Shown piece by piece: positions 42,979 to 51,903 of a DNA stretch of 64,000 bases (the stretch's first letter is position 1; every line of letters starts with the position of its first letter). Under the pieces are notes generated by a model. The model ran no database searches. It saw only the letters and a list, made by a program, of their open reading frames with translations, and had not been told where the DNA came from. Both the position numbers and the translations under genes were made by a program. The DNA lies in NCBI GenBank assembly GCA_963819905.1, contig CAWFXP010000009.1, positions 310,001-374,000 of the forward strand. The letters are read 5' to 3'. Source of the stretch: CAWCQC01 sp963819905. GTDB lineage: Bacteria; Actinomycetota; Thermoleophilia; Gaiellales; Gaiellaceae.

Positions 42979-44465
42979 ATGGCAACGGCAGTGCTCGACG
43001 GGGTGACCGGCTTCCTCTCGGAGGAGCATGGGCTCCTGATTGCGGGCGAGGAGAGGGAAGCGGTCTCGGGCGAGCGGTTCGACGTGCTCAACCCGGCCAC
43101 GGGTGAACCGATCGCGTCTGCGCCCTCGGCCGGTCCAGGATGACGTGGACGCGGCTGTCGCTGCGGGCCGCGAGGCGTTTCCGGCCTGGCGTGATCTTCC
43201 TCCTGCCCGGCGGGCGGAGCTCCTCTGGAACCTCGGCACGCGGATCGCGGAGCTCGCCGACGAGCTCGCGCAGCTCGAGGCGCTCGACAACGGCAAGCCG
43301 GTCGCCGAGGCCCTCGTCGTCGACGTCCCGCTCACGTCCGAGCTCTTTCGTTACTACGCCGGCTGGGTGACGAAGATCGAGGGCGCGGTCGGGACGCCGT
43401 CGTTCGGAAGCTTCCACACCTACATGCGCCGCGAGCCGATCGGGGTCGTCGGCGCCATCATCCCCTGGAACTTCCCGCTGCTCATGTGCGGCTACAAGCT
43501 CGGCCCTGCTCTCGCCGCCGGAAACACGGTCGTCCTCAAGCCCGCCGAGCAGACGCCGCTCTCCGCGCTGCGCCTCGCCGAGCTGTTCACGGAGGTCGGG
43601 TTCCCGCCAGGCGTCGTGAACGTGATCACGGGCTTCGGCGAGACGGCAGGGGCGCCGCTCGCAGCGCACACGGATGTCGACAAGATCACGTTCACCGGCG
43701 AGCACACGACCGGCGCAGAAGATCGCGGAGGCGGCGAAGGGGAACCTGAAGCGGGTGTCGCTCGAGCTGGGCGGAAAGTCCCCGAGCATCGTCTTCGACG
43801 ACGCCGATCTCGAGTCCGCGCTCGCGGGAACGCACGGCGCGGTGTTCTTCAATCAGGGCCAGTGCTGCATCGCCGGTGCCCGGGTCTTCGTGCACGAGCG
43901 CGTGAAGGACGAGTTCGCGGAGCGGCTCGTCGATCGTGCCCGCTCGATCCGGCTCGGCTCCGGGCTCGAGCCCGATACCGACATGGGCCCGCTCGTCTCC
44001 GAGGAGCAGCTCGACCGGGTCAGCGGCTACGTCTCGACCGGTCGCGACGAGGGGGCGACGGTCGCCTACGGCGGCGACCGCCCGAGCGGCGAGGGTCTGG
44101 CGGGCGGCTACTTCCTCCAGCCGACCGTGTTCACCGACGTCGAGCCCGGCATGCGAATCATGCGCGAGGAGATCTTCGGGCCGGTGGCGATGGTCGCGTC
44201 GTTCTCGGACGAGGACGAGGCGATCGCCCTCGCGAACGACACGCCCTTCGGGCTGGCCGCGGGGATCTGGACGCGTGACGTAAAGCGGGCGCACAGGGTG
44301 GCAGCAAAGGTCGAGGCGGGCACCGTCTGGGTCAACACGTACGGGATGTTCGACGCTGCGATCCCGTACGGCGGGTTCAAGCTGTCGGGCTACGGGAAGG
44401 AGCTCGGCCGCGAGGCCCTCGAGCAGTACCTGCAGACGAAGACCGTGTGGGTCGACCTGAGCTAG
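42979..44465 (+). CDS. Aldehyde dehydrogenase (NAD-type), two frameshifts
   Basis: About 495 residues of a standard ALDH: IIPWNFPLLM, KPAEQTPLSAL, the catalytic Glu in SLELGGKSP and the catalytic Cys in FNQGQCCIAGAR. One extra C near 43,133 (GGTCCAGGATGAC) and one extra G near 43,716 (GGCGCAGAAG) shift the frame. Removing both restores SAGQDDVDAAV and GQKIAEAAKGNL. It is the first gene of an operon with two tenA-like genes, ADH, LLM and SDR. It would oxidise an aldehyde, perhaps one made by the ADH. The ribosome site GAAAGGTGG is clear. Confidence 0.88.
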
Positions 44466-44472
44466 CCACGGC

Positions 44473-45159
44473 GTGTCGTTCTGCGAGACGCTGCGCGAGG
44501 AGTCCTCGGAGCTGTGGGAGGGCCTTCACCGCCACCCATTGCTGCGCGAGATGGCGGCTGGAACGCTGCCGCTCGACACGTTCCGTTTCTTCATCGAGCA
44601 GGATCTGTACTTCTTCCTGCCCGACCTCAGCCGCGCGGTGGCGATCGGCGCGGCCGTCGCCCGGGACGAGCGTGAGATGCGCCACTTCGCCGAGGAGCTC
44701 GTCGCCGTCGTGGAGAGGGAGAGCGAGAACAACCGTCTGCTGCTCGAGCGGCTGATTGCCATGGGTGCCGCCGACCGCGGCGGGTCGTCGGTGCCCGGGC
44801 CCGCCAGCGTCGCCTACGCCGGGTACCTCGTCTCGACCGCCGTGCGGGGTGGCCCGCTCGAGGTTATGACCGCCCTCTTGCCGTGCACGTGGAGCTATGC
44901 CGACATCGGCCTGCGCCTGCGGGACGAGATCGCGGCTCATCCCGTCTACGCCGACTGGGTCGGCTTCCTCTGCGGGGAGGAGTACCAGGAGCTGATCGTC
45001 GGACGCCGCCGGACGCTCGACGAGCTGGCGGAGCGGGCGGACGAGAAGTATCGTCGCCGGCTCGCGGAGATCTTTCGGATGGCGACGAGGCTCGAGCATC
45101 TGTTCTGGGACATGGCCTACCGCTGCGAGCAATGGCCGGACGTGAGGGAGGAGCGATGA
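44473..45159 (+). CDS. tenA: TenA-family thiaminase II-like protein, copy 1
   Basis: A 228-residue all-helical TenA protein. Compared with B. subtilis TenA it keeps the nucleophile Cys in LLPCTWSYADIG, the catalytic Glu in RLEHLFWDMAY and the pyrimidine-binding Asp in IEQDLYFF. TenA hydrolyses amino-HMP to HMP (salvage) and can split thiamin. The full set of key residues supports such activity on a pyrimidine. It overlaps the ADH gene by ATGA. Confidence 0.88.
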   Translation: MSFCETLREESSELWEGLHRHPLLREMAAGTLPLDTFRFFIEQDLYFFLPDLSRAVAIGAAVARDEREMRHFAEELVAVVERESENNRLLLERLIAMGAADRGGSSVPGPASVAYAGYLVSTAVRGGPLEVMTALLPCTWSYADIGLRLRDEIAAHPVYADWVGFLCGEEYQELIVGRRRTLDELAERADEKYRRRLAEIFRMATRLEHLFWDMAYRCEQWPDVREER

Positions 45160-46175
45160 AAGCAGCCGTGCTGGTCGAGGGTGGCCAGGTGCGCGTCGAG
45201 GACGTCCCGGATCCGGTCGCTGACGGATGGGCGCTCGTCTCGGCCCGCGCCGGCGGGGTGTGCGGAACGGAGCTCCACTTTCTCGAAGGGATGATCCCGC
45301 CGCCGCACGACCGCTTCGTGCTCGGGCACGAGAGCGCCGGCGTCGTGCTCGAGGCCCCGGCAGGGAGCGCTGTCGGTGAAGGCGATCGGGTTGCCGTCTA
45401 CAACTTCGTCGGCTGCGGGCGCTGCGCCTCCTGCCGGACCGGTCGTGACTCGCTCTGCACCGATCCTGTCGGGCAGCTCGGCTTCTCGCTCGACGGCGGG
45501 TTCGCCGATGTCGTGCGCGTCCCGGCAGGGAACCTGATTCCACTGCCCGACACGGTGTCTTTCGAGACCGGCGCCGTGCTCGCCTGCAGCGGCATGTCGG
45601 TCGTTCACGCCTCGCGACTGGCGGGTATCGGGCTCGGTCACACCGTGGTCGTCAACGGGATCGGCGGTGTCGGCCTCATGGCGGTTCAGGTCGTGGCCGC
45701 GGCGGGAGCCCGCGCGATCGCCGTCGCCGACAGCGCCGAGAAGGCCGCGCTCGCGGCGGAGCTCGGGGCGAGCGAGACGGTCGTCCTCGAAGGCGGGGAG
45801 GGATACGACGGCCTGCCCGAACAGATCAAGCAGCTGACCGGCGGCGCAGGCGCCGACCACTACGTCGAGCTCGTCGGGACGGAACAGACCTTCGCCGCCG
45901 GCATCCGTTCGCTCGGTCGCGGCGGGAAGCTCGTCGTCATCGGCTACACGGGCGAACATCTGAACATCCATCCGATCGAGCTGATTCTTTCGGAGATTCA
46001 GGTGATCACCTCAGTCGCGGCGTCGCGGCGCGACCTCGAGACCGCGGTCCGACTCGCCGCGGACGGGCGCCTGACCGTGACGATCGACACCCGCTACCCG
46101 CTGGCGGAGATCGAGACGGCTCTCGAACGGCTCCGTGCGCGCCAGGTGCGCGGCCGCAACGTGGTCGTCTGGTGA
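45156..46175 (+). CDS. Zinc-dependent alcohol dehydrogenase (MDR family)
   Basis: A 339-residue medium-chain dehydrogenase. Catalytic zinc ligands are in GGVCGTELHF and GHESAG; the structural zinc Cys set is CGRCASCRTGRDSLC; the NAD site is NGIGGVGLMA. In this operon it might oxidise a hydroxymethyl group to the aldehyde used by the ALDH. The substrate is inferred from context only. Confidence 0.88.
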   Translation: MKAAVLVEGGQVRVEDVPDPVADGWALVSARAGGVCGTELHFLEGMIPPPHDRFVLGHESAGVVLEAPAGSAVGEGDRVAVYNFVGCGRCASCRTGRDSLCTDPVGQLGFSLDGGFADVVRVPAGNLIPLPDTVSFETGAVLACSGMSVVHASRLAGIGLGHTVVVNGIGGVGLMAVQVVAAAGARAIAVADSAEKAALAAELGASETVVLEGGEGYDGLPEQIKQLTGGAGADHYVELVGTEQTFAAGIRSLGRGGKLVVIGYTGEHLNIHPIELILSEIQVITSVAASRRDLETAVRLAADGRLTVTIDTRYPLAEIETALERLRARQVRGRNVVVW

Positions 46176-47155
46176 TGCGCTACGGCGTCACGCTGCAGGG
46201 CGTCTACGAGCCGGACGAATGGGTCGAGCTCGTCAAGTGGATCGAGGACCTCGGCTTCGACAACCTCTGGCTCACCGACTCGTCGATGCACGCGGGCGAC
46301 TGCTACGTCTACGCGACGCTCGCGCTGCAGGCGACGTCGAGCATCACCGTCGGAACGGCAGTCACGAACCCACTGACGCGCCATCCGGCGATCACGGCCA
46401 ACGCCTTCCGCTCGCTCGAGCAGCTAGCCCCGGGTCGGGTGGCCTGCGGCATCGGGGTCGGCGATCGACCCCTCTACGAGCTCGGGCTGCCGATGGCGAA
46501 GCTGCAAACGCTGCGAGACGCGATCGACGCCATGCGACGCCTGTGGCGCGGCGAATCGGTCGAGGGCGAGGTCGGGCCCTGGCGGCTCACGGGAGGCCAC
46601 CTCCGCTCCGCCGTCCCCGAGCCGCCCGTCTACATCTCCGCGAGCCGCCCGAGGGCCCTCGAGCTGACCGGCGAGGTCGCGGACGGGCTGATCCTGCTGG
46701 CCGGTCTCTTTCCCGAGGGCCTCGCCTTCGCCCGCGAGCACCTCGCCCGCGGGCGAGCGGCGAGCAGCCGCCCGACGTTCGACGAGACGCTCTTCCTGTA
46801 CGGCGCGATCGCCGACGACGAGGCCGCGGCCATCGACTCGGCACGCTCGATCGCCGCCTGGTTTCCGAAGACCGCGCCGGACTACGCGAAGCTCGCCGGC
46901 ATGAGCGACGAGCTGATCGAGGCGGTCAACACGGCATACTCGGGCGGCGAGTTCCAGCATGCCAAGGAGGCCGCGCGCATGATCCCCGACGAGCTAGTCA
47001 GGAAGATCGCCTTCTGCGGCAGTCCCAGGACCGCGCTCGAGAAGCTCGAGTGGCTGCGGGAGGCCCGGGTCGGCGGGATGAGCATCTTCCCGCTCGGGCA
47101 GGACCGGCGTGAGACGATCGCGCGGTTCGCAAGCCTCGCCTTCGAGCGGGTCTAG
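46175..47155 (+). CDS. LLM-class flavin/F420-dependent oxidoreductase
   Basis: A luciferase-like TIM-barrel protein of 326 residues: LGFDNLWLTDS, VGTAVTNPLTRHP and GIGVGDRP. It may use F420 (as in MER-type reductases) or FMN. The family includes ring-opening monooxygenases such as RutA of pyrimidine breakdown, which is worth noting beside TenA genes, but specific similarity to RutA was not established. GTG at 46,172, overlapping the ADH stop, is an alternative start. Confidence 0.85.
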   Translation: MRYGVTLQGVYEPDEWVELVKWIEDLGFDNLWLTDSSMHAGDCYVYATLALQATSSITVGTAVTNPLTRHPAITANAFRSLEQLAPGRVACGIGVGDRPLYELGLPMAKLQTLRDAIDAMRRLWRGESVEGEVGPWRLTGGHLRSAVPEPPVYISASRPRALELTGEVADGLILLAGLFPEGLAFAREHLARGRAASSRPTFDETLFLYGAIADDEAAAIDSARSIAAWFPKTAPDYAKLAGMSDELIEAVNTAYSGGEFQHAKEAARMIPDELVRKIAFCGSPRTALEKLEWLREARVGGMSIFPLGQDRRETIARFASLAFERV

Positions 47156-47839
47156 ATGATCTGCGAACGGCTCCGCTCCGACTGCGACCGTGTCTGGGAG
47201 AGCCTGCACGCGCATCCGTTCATCCGCGAGCTCGCGGCCGGGACGCTTCCGCCCGAGACGTTCCGCTTCTACGTCGAGCAGAACCTACAGTACCTGCCCG
47301 AGTACGCTCGCGCGATCGCGCTCGGCGTCGCCAAGGCCGACGACGTCGAGACGATGAAGCGCTTCTCGGCGGACCTCGCCAACATCGTCGAGAGCGAGAT
47401 CCCGGAGAACCTTGAGCTGCGTCGCCGGGTGCTCGAGCTCGGCGCTGCCGATCGTGGCGGGGCGACTTGCATGGCGCCTGCGAACGTCGCCTACACCGGC
47501 TTCCTGGTCTCGGTCGCGGCGACCGGTGGGCCGCTCGAGATCATGGCCGCGATCGTGCCGTGCACCTGGAGCTACGGCGACATCGCCTCCGCCCTGATCG
47601 CAGAGGGGCTCGTGCACGACCACCCCGTCTACGCCGAGTGGATTCGCTTCTTCGGTCAGCCCGAGTACGGCGGTATCGTCGGGGTCATGAAGGCCGATTT
47701 CGAGGCGTTGGCCGCCGGCGTCGACGAAGCGACGACCGAGCGCCTGTCGGCGATCTTCACGATGAGCACGCGCCTCGAACTCGGATTCTGGGACATGGCG
47801 TACGGCCTCGAGCAGTGGCCGGACGTCACGAGCTCGTGA
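47156..47839 (+). CDS. TenA-family protein, copy 2, with Asp-to-Asn change
   Basis: A 227-residue paralogue of the protein at 44,473; both share the CTWSY and FWDMAY...EQWPDV segments. The Cys (IVPCTWSYGDI) and the Glu (RLELGFWDMAY) are kept. The pyrimidine-contacting Asp44 of B. subtilis TenA is Asn here (VEQNLQYL). The position of Tyr47 is Tyr in this copy but Phe in copy 1. The pair probably acts on different substrates or steps. Its stop overlaps the SDR start (GTGA). Confidence 0.85.
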   Translation: MICERLRSDCDRVWESLHAHPFIRELAAGTLPPETFRFYVEQNLQYLPEYARAIALGVAKADDVETMKRFSADLANIVESEIPENLELRRRVLELGAADRGGATCMAPANVAYTGFLVSVAATGGPLEIMAAIVPCTWSYGDIASALIAEGLVHDHPVYAEWIRFFGQPEYGGIVGVMKADFEALAAGVDEATTERLSAIFTMSTRLELGFWDMAYGLEQWPDVTSS

Positions 47840-48576
47840 GCCCGCCGCACGCCGGACGGGGCGTCTTCGTCTCCGGCGGGACGACGGGGATGGGGCTCGC
47901 AGCTGCTCGCCGGTTCGTGACCGAGGGGGCGAACGTCTTCCTCGTAGGCCGAAGCTTGGAGAAGCTCGACGCGGCGCTAACGGAGCTGGGCCCGGCAGCC
48001 GCCGGCCGTCCCTGCGACGTGTCGAGCGAGGCGGAGGTCGAGGGCGCCTTCGAGCAGGCGATGGGATTCCTCGGTCGGCTCGACGCCGTCTTCGTCAACG
48101 CCGGCATCGACGGCCAGAACCGCGGCTGCCTCGACATCGACGTCGACTTCTTCCGCCGGGTGATCGACGTGAACTGCGTCGGGTCCTTTATCGTCGCGCG
48201 GGCAGCTGCCCGCCGGATGCCGGACGGCGGCGCGATCGTCTTCAACGCCTCTATCAGCGGGCTGGCCTCCGAGCAGGGCTTCGCCGACTACAGCGCGTCG
48301 AAGGGCGGCCAGGTGCTGCTCGCCCGGACGATGGCGAAGGAGCTCGGCCCACGCGGGTTCTGGGTGACGATCGTCTGCCCGGGCTACGTCCGCACGCCGC
48401 AGGTCGAGAAGTACCTCGACGACCCCGAGATCGCAGCCGACATCGTCCGCCACATCCCGATCGGGCGGGTCGGCGAGGCGGACGAGATCGCCTCGCTCGT
48501 CTCCTACCTCGCCCGGCCCGAGGCCGCCTACCTGAACGGGAGCGTCATCCCGATCGACGGCGGCCGGCTCGCCTGA
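47836..48576 (+). CDS. Short-chain dehydrogenase/reductase
   Basis: A 246-residue classical SDR with the cofactor motif SGGTTGMGLAAA, VNAG, the active-site Ser in FNASISG, and YSASKGG. It is the last gene of the ALDH-TenA operon and ends 12 bases before the convergent CoA-transferase gene. The substrate is unknown. Confidence 0.87.
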   Translation: MSPPHAGRGVFVSGGTTGMGLAAARRFVTEGANVFLVGRSLEKLDAALTELGPAAAGRPCDVSSEAEVEGAFEQAMGFLGRLDAVFVNAGIDGQNRGCLDIDVDFFRRVIDVNCVGSFIVARAAARRMPDGGAIVFNASISGLASEQGFADYSASKGGQVLLARTMAKELGPRGFWVTIVCPGYVRTPQVEKYLDDPEIAADIVRHIPIGRVGEADEIASLVSYLARPEAAYLNGSVIPIDGGRLA

Positions 48577-48588
48577 CTGGAGGCGGCG

Positions 48589-49735
48589 TCAGTCCCAGCC
48601 GGCCTCGTCGGCGTCGCCGAGACGTGGCGGCGGCTCGGGCGACGTCGAGCGGGCGTCCGAGAGGGTCAGCGGCAGGCGCACCGTCGGAACGTCCCCGGCT
48701 GCCGGATGGGCGAGCGTCCCGACCATTGCGAGGATCTTCGCCTGCTCCGAGTCGAGCACCTCGTGGAGGCGCTGGACGGGTGCGCAGGCCACACCCGCTG
48801 CTTCGAGCCTCTCGACCCAGTGGGCGTTCGGCTCGCGCTCCAGGACGGGCTCGAGCTCGCGCGCGGAGCTCCTCGGCGTTGGCCACGCGATCGGCGTTCG
48901 TCGCGAAGCGAAGGTCCTCGATCAGCCGCTCGATCCCGAGCTCGCGGCAGAGATTCCCCCAGGCGTCTTGCCCGCCGGTGCCGACGACGACGAGGTAGCC
49001 GTCGGCCGTCCGATACGCCTCGTACGGGGCGAAGAACGGGCTCCGTGAGCCGAGCGGACCGGGCTCGTCGCCGCCGAGGAGATACGTGACGACGTGCATC
49101 GAGAGCCAGCCGAGCGCGCACTCGAGGAGCGAGGTCTGAACCCACTGGCCGCGGCCGGTGCGCTCTCGCTGGACGAGCGCCGCCTGGATTCCGACGACGC
49201 CGTACAGCGCGCTTCCGAAGTCGAGCGCCGCGACCGGGACCTTCGCAGGCGGTTGGCCCGGATGGCCCGTCATGGCCATCAGGCCCGAGAGGGCCTGGAT
49301 CGTGACGTCGTAGCCGCCGGCGCCGGCGAGAGGCCCCTCCTGGCCGAAGGCCGAGATCGAGCAGTAGACGAGCCTCGGATGGCGAGCGGCGACGGCGTCG
49401 TAATCGAGGTCGAATTTCGCGAGTGCCCCCGGGCGCATGTTCTCGACGAGGACGTCCGACGCGGCGAGCAGCTCCTCCAGCCGTTCACGGTCGGGCTGCA
49501 GGCCAAGGTCGAGCTCGATCGAGCGCTTGCCCCGGTTCAGCGTGAGGAAGCTCGCGCTCTCGCCGTTCGCGAAGACGGGCCCCTGGAGACGGTAGACGTC
49601 GCCGCTCCCGGGGCGCTCGACCTTCAGCACGGCGGCGCCGAGGTCGGCGAGAACCTGGGTGCAGTACGGCCCGGCAACGTACTGCGTCAGGTCGAGAACG
49701 CGGAGGCCCTCGAGCGGGAAGCCGGTGGCTGTCAC
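48589..49735 (-). CDS. CaiB/BaiF-type CoA-transferase, one frameshift
   Basis: A class III CoA-transferase that moves CoA between carboxylic acids. The N-terminus LEGLRVLDLTQYVAGPYCTQ, LNRGKRSIELDL, SDVLVENMRPGAL and the YCSISAFGQEGP segment are typical. Around 48,862 one extra C shifts the frame after NAEELRA. Removal restores ELEPVLEREPNAHWVERLEA and the tail to 48,589 (about 380 residues). The GTG start overlaps the epimerase stop. It could activate an acid product of the pathway as its CoA ester for the mutase. Confidence 0.87.
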
Positions 49736-50145
49736 CCGGGGCGAGGGCCTTCGACGAGCTCTACGAGCACGCCCCCGGTCGACGACGGGTGCAGGAACAC
49801 CGAGGGCCGACCGTCGGAGGCAGGCTCGATCTCGCCGGCCGGCTCGATCCCCTCCTCGCGCAGCCGGACGAGGACGCCGGCAAGCGGCTCGTCGACGCGG
49901 AAGGCGACATGGTGGAGCCCCGGCCCGCGCCGCTCGAGGAAACGCTCGATCGGGCTTCCGGGCCGCGCCGCCTCGACCAGCTCGAGCTGCTCGTCGGGCC
50001 CTAGCCTGCCCACCGCGACACCGCTCGGCATCTCGGTGAGCTGCAGCCCCTGCGCGCCGAGCACCCGTGCGAGCGGGCTGTCTGCGGCGGCCGAAACCGC
50101 GATCCCGACGTGGTCGAGCGCGACGGCCGGCAGGCTTGCCTCCAT
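49732..50145 (-). CDS. mce: Methylmalonyl-CoA epimerase (VOC superfamily)
   Basis: A 137-residue VOC protein with paired beta-alpha-beta modules. Metal ligands are His in LDHVGIAV, His in GLHHVAFRV and Glu in VLVELVEG. It interconverts the R and S forms of methylmalonyl-CoA for the mutase encoded just upstream, with which it overlaps as TGATG. Confidence 0.87.
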   Translation of the reverse strand: MEASLPAVALDHVGIAVSAAADSPLARVLGAQGLQLTEMPSGVAVGRLGPDEQLELVEAARPGSPIERFLERRGPGLHHVAFRVDEPLAGVLVRLREEGIEPAGEIEPASDGRPSVFLHPSSTGGVLVELVEGPRPG

Positions 50146-51875
50146 CAGACGACGGTGGACGCCCGGTGGTGCCCGAAGACGGCCGCCAGCGCCTCCGAGA
50201 TCTCGCCGACGGTCGCGTACGAGCGGACCGCTTCGAGGATCACGGGCATCGCGTTCGCAGCGGACGCCGCGGCGGCGGTCACGCCGGCGAGCGCTGCTTG
50301 GACCCGCGCCTCGTCGCGGGACGCCTTCGTCTCGGACAAGCGCGCGAGCTGCCGGGAGCGGACCTCCTCGGGCACGGCGAGGAGCTCGATGGCCTGCTCG
50401 TCGGCGTTCGAGCTCGCGAACCGGTTCACGCCGACGACGATCCGAGCTCCGCTCTCGACTTCCTCCTGCTGGCGGTAGGCAGCCTCGGCGATGGCGAGCT
50501 CGAGCGAGCCGTTGGCGATGCTCTCGAGCACGCCTTCTCGCTCGACCTCCTCGAGCAGCCGTGAGGCGCGATCCTCGAGCTCGTTGGTGAGCGCCTCGAC
50601 GTAGTACGAGCCGCCGAGCGGGTCGACGGTTCGCGTGACCCCGCTCTCGTGAGCGACGATCTGCTGTGTCCGGAGGGCGAGCAGCGCCGCCTCTTCGGTC
50701 GGCAGGGCGAGTGCCTCGTCCCAGCCCATCGTGTGGACGGCCTGCGCGCCCGACAGGACGATCGCGAGCGTCTGCAGCGTGGTGCGGGCGACGTTGTTCA
50801 GCGGCTCGACGCTCGTCAGCGTCGTCCCGTCACCGCCCGAGAAGAGCCGCAGCGTCCACGAGCGAGGGTCGGTTGCGCCGAAGCGCTCGCGCAGGATACG
50901 CGCCCAGATCCGACGCGACGCGCGGTGCTTCGCGATCTCCTCGAAGAAGTCGCGCATCGTCGAGATGTTGAACGAGAAGCGGCCGGCGAACCGGTCGACG
51001 TCGAGGCCGCGGTCGACAACCGCCTGGACGTACGCCGCGCCGTTGGCGAGGGTGTATGCGATCTCCTGAACGGCGTCGCATCCTGCCTGGCGCAGGTGAT
51101 AGCCGCACACCGAGATGGGGTTGAAGCGAGGCAGCTCCCGGGCTGCGTACTCGATCACGTCGGCGACGAGCCGGAGCGACGGTGCAGGCGGGTAGATGTA
51201 CGTCTTGCGGGCGAGGAACTCCTTCAGGATGTCGTTCTGAACGGTGCCCCTCAGGTCGGCGGCGGCGACTCCCTGCTGCTCGCCGACGACCTGGTACATC
51301 GCGAGGAGGATCGGGGCGGTCGCGTTGATCGTGAACGACGTCGAGACGCGGTCGAGCGGGATCCCCGCGAAGACGCGCTCCATGTCGGCCAGCGTGTCGA
51401 TTGCCACTCCGACCTTGCCGACCTCGCCCGTCGCGAGCTCGTGATCCGAGTCGAGCCCCATCTGCGTGGGCAGGTCGAGCGCGACGGATAGGCCCGTCTG
51501 GCCCTGTCCCAGCAGGTAGCGAAAACGCTCGTTCGTGTCCTCCGGGCCGCCCCAGCCGGCGTACAGGCGCATCGTGAAGAGACGCCCGCGGTACATGCTC
51601 GGGTGGATGCCGCGCGTGAACGGATACTCGCCGGGAACGCCGATTCGCTCCGGCGAATCGGGCGGCAGGTCGAGCTCCGTATAGAGGGGAGCGACGCGGA
51701 TCCCGGAGTCGGTCTCCGCCTCGGGCAGATCGCCGGCGAGCTCACGCCAACGTGCTACCGCCCGCTCGAGCTCGGCGCGGGCCTCGGCAATCGCGCGCTC
51801 GCCGGTCGCGGACACGACGTCGTAATATATCGTATCTCGCCTGGTTTCCGAGTCCTCTGATCCGCTGCCGTTCAC
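50145..51875 (-). CDS. Methylmalonyl-CoA mutase large subunit, stand-alone (no B12 domain)
   Basis: A 576-residue catalytic barrel of the acyl-CoA mutase family. The Tyr in TMRLYAGWG and Arg in LKEFLARKTYI correspond to Tyr89 and Arg207 of the Propionibacterium mutase, which hold the methylmalonyl carboxylate. Isobutyryl- and hydroxyisobutyryl-type mutases differ there. The catalytic His in CGYHLRQAG is present. The C-terminal cobalamin domain is absent, as in split archaeal-type enzymes, and no small subunit is in the window. The first 20 residues contain operator G. It is divergent from the molybdenum hydroxylase operon. Confidence 0.9.
   Translation of the reverse strand: MNGSGSEDSETRRDTIYYDVVSATGERAIAEARAELERAVARWRELAGDLPEAETDSGIRVAPLYTELDLPPDSPERIGVPGEYPFTRGIHPSMYRGRLFTMRLYAGWGGPEDTNERFRYLLGQGQTGLSVALDLPTQMGLDSDHELATGEVGKVGVAIDTLADMERVFAGIPLDRVSTSFTINATAPILLAMYQVVGEQQGVAAADLRGTVQNDILKEFLARKTYIYPPAPSLRLVADVIEYAARELPRFNPISVCGYHLRQAGCDAVQEIAYTLANGAAYVQAVVDRGLDVDRFAGRFSFNISTMRDFFEEIAKHRASRRIWARILRERFGATDPRSWTLRLFSGGDGTTLTSVEPLNNVARTTLQTLAIVLSGAQAVHTMGWDEALALPTEEAALLALRTQQIVAHESGVTRTVDPLGGSYYVEALTNELEDRASRLLEEVEREGVLESIANGSLELAIAEAAYRQQEEVESGARIVVGVNRFASSNADEQAIELLAVPEEVRSRQLARLSETKASRDEARVQAALAGVTAAAASAANAMPVILEAVRSYATVGEISEALAAVFGHHRASTVV
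51823..51840. promoter_or_regulatory. Putative GntR operator G (mutase/hydroxylase divergon)
   Basis: TAATATATCGTATCTCGC includes the 11 bases ATCGTATCTCG shared with operator D. It lies within the first codons of the mutase gene and 64 bases before the hydroxylase start, where it could control both directions. Confidence 0.5.
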
Positions 51876-51903
51876 GCTTCCCGGCCGCTGGACGGGCAGG
51901 CGC

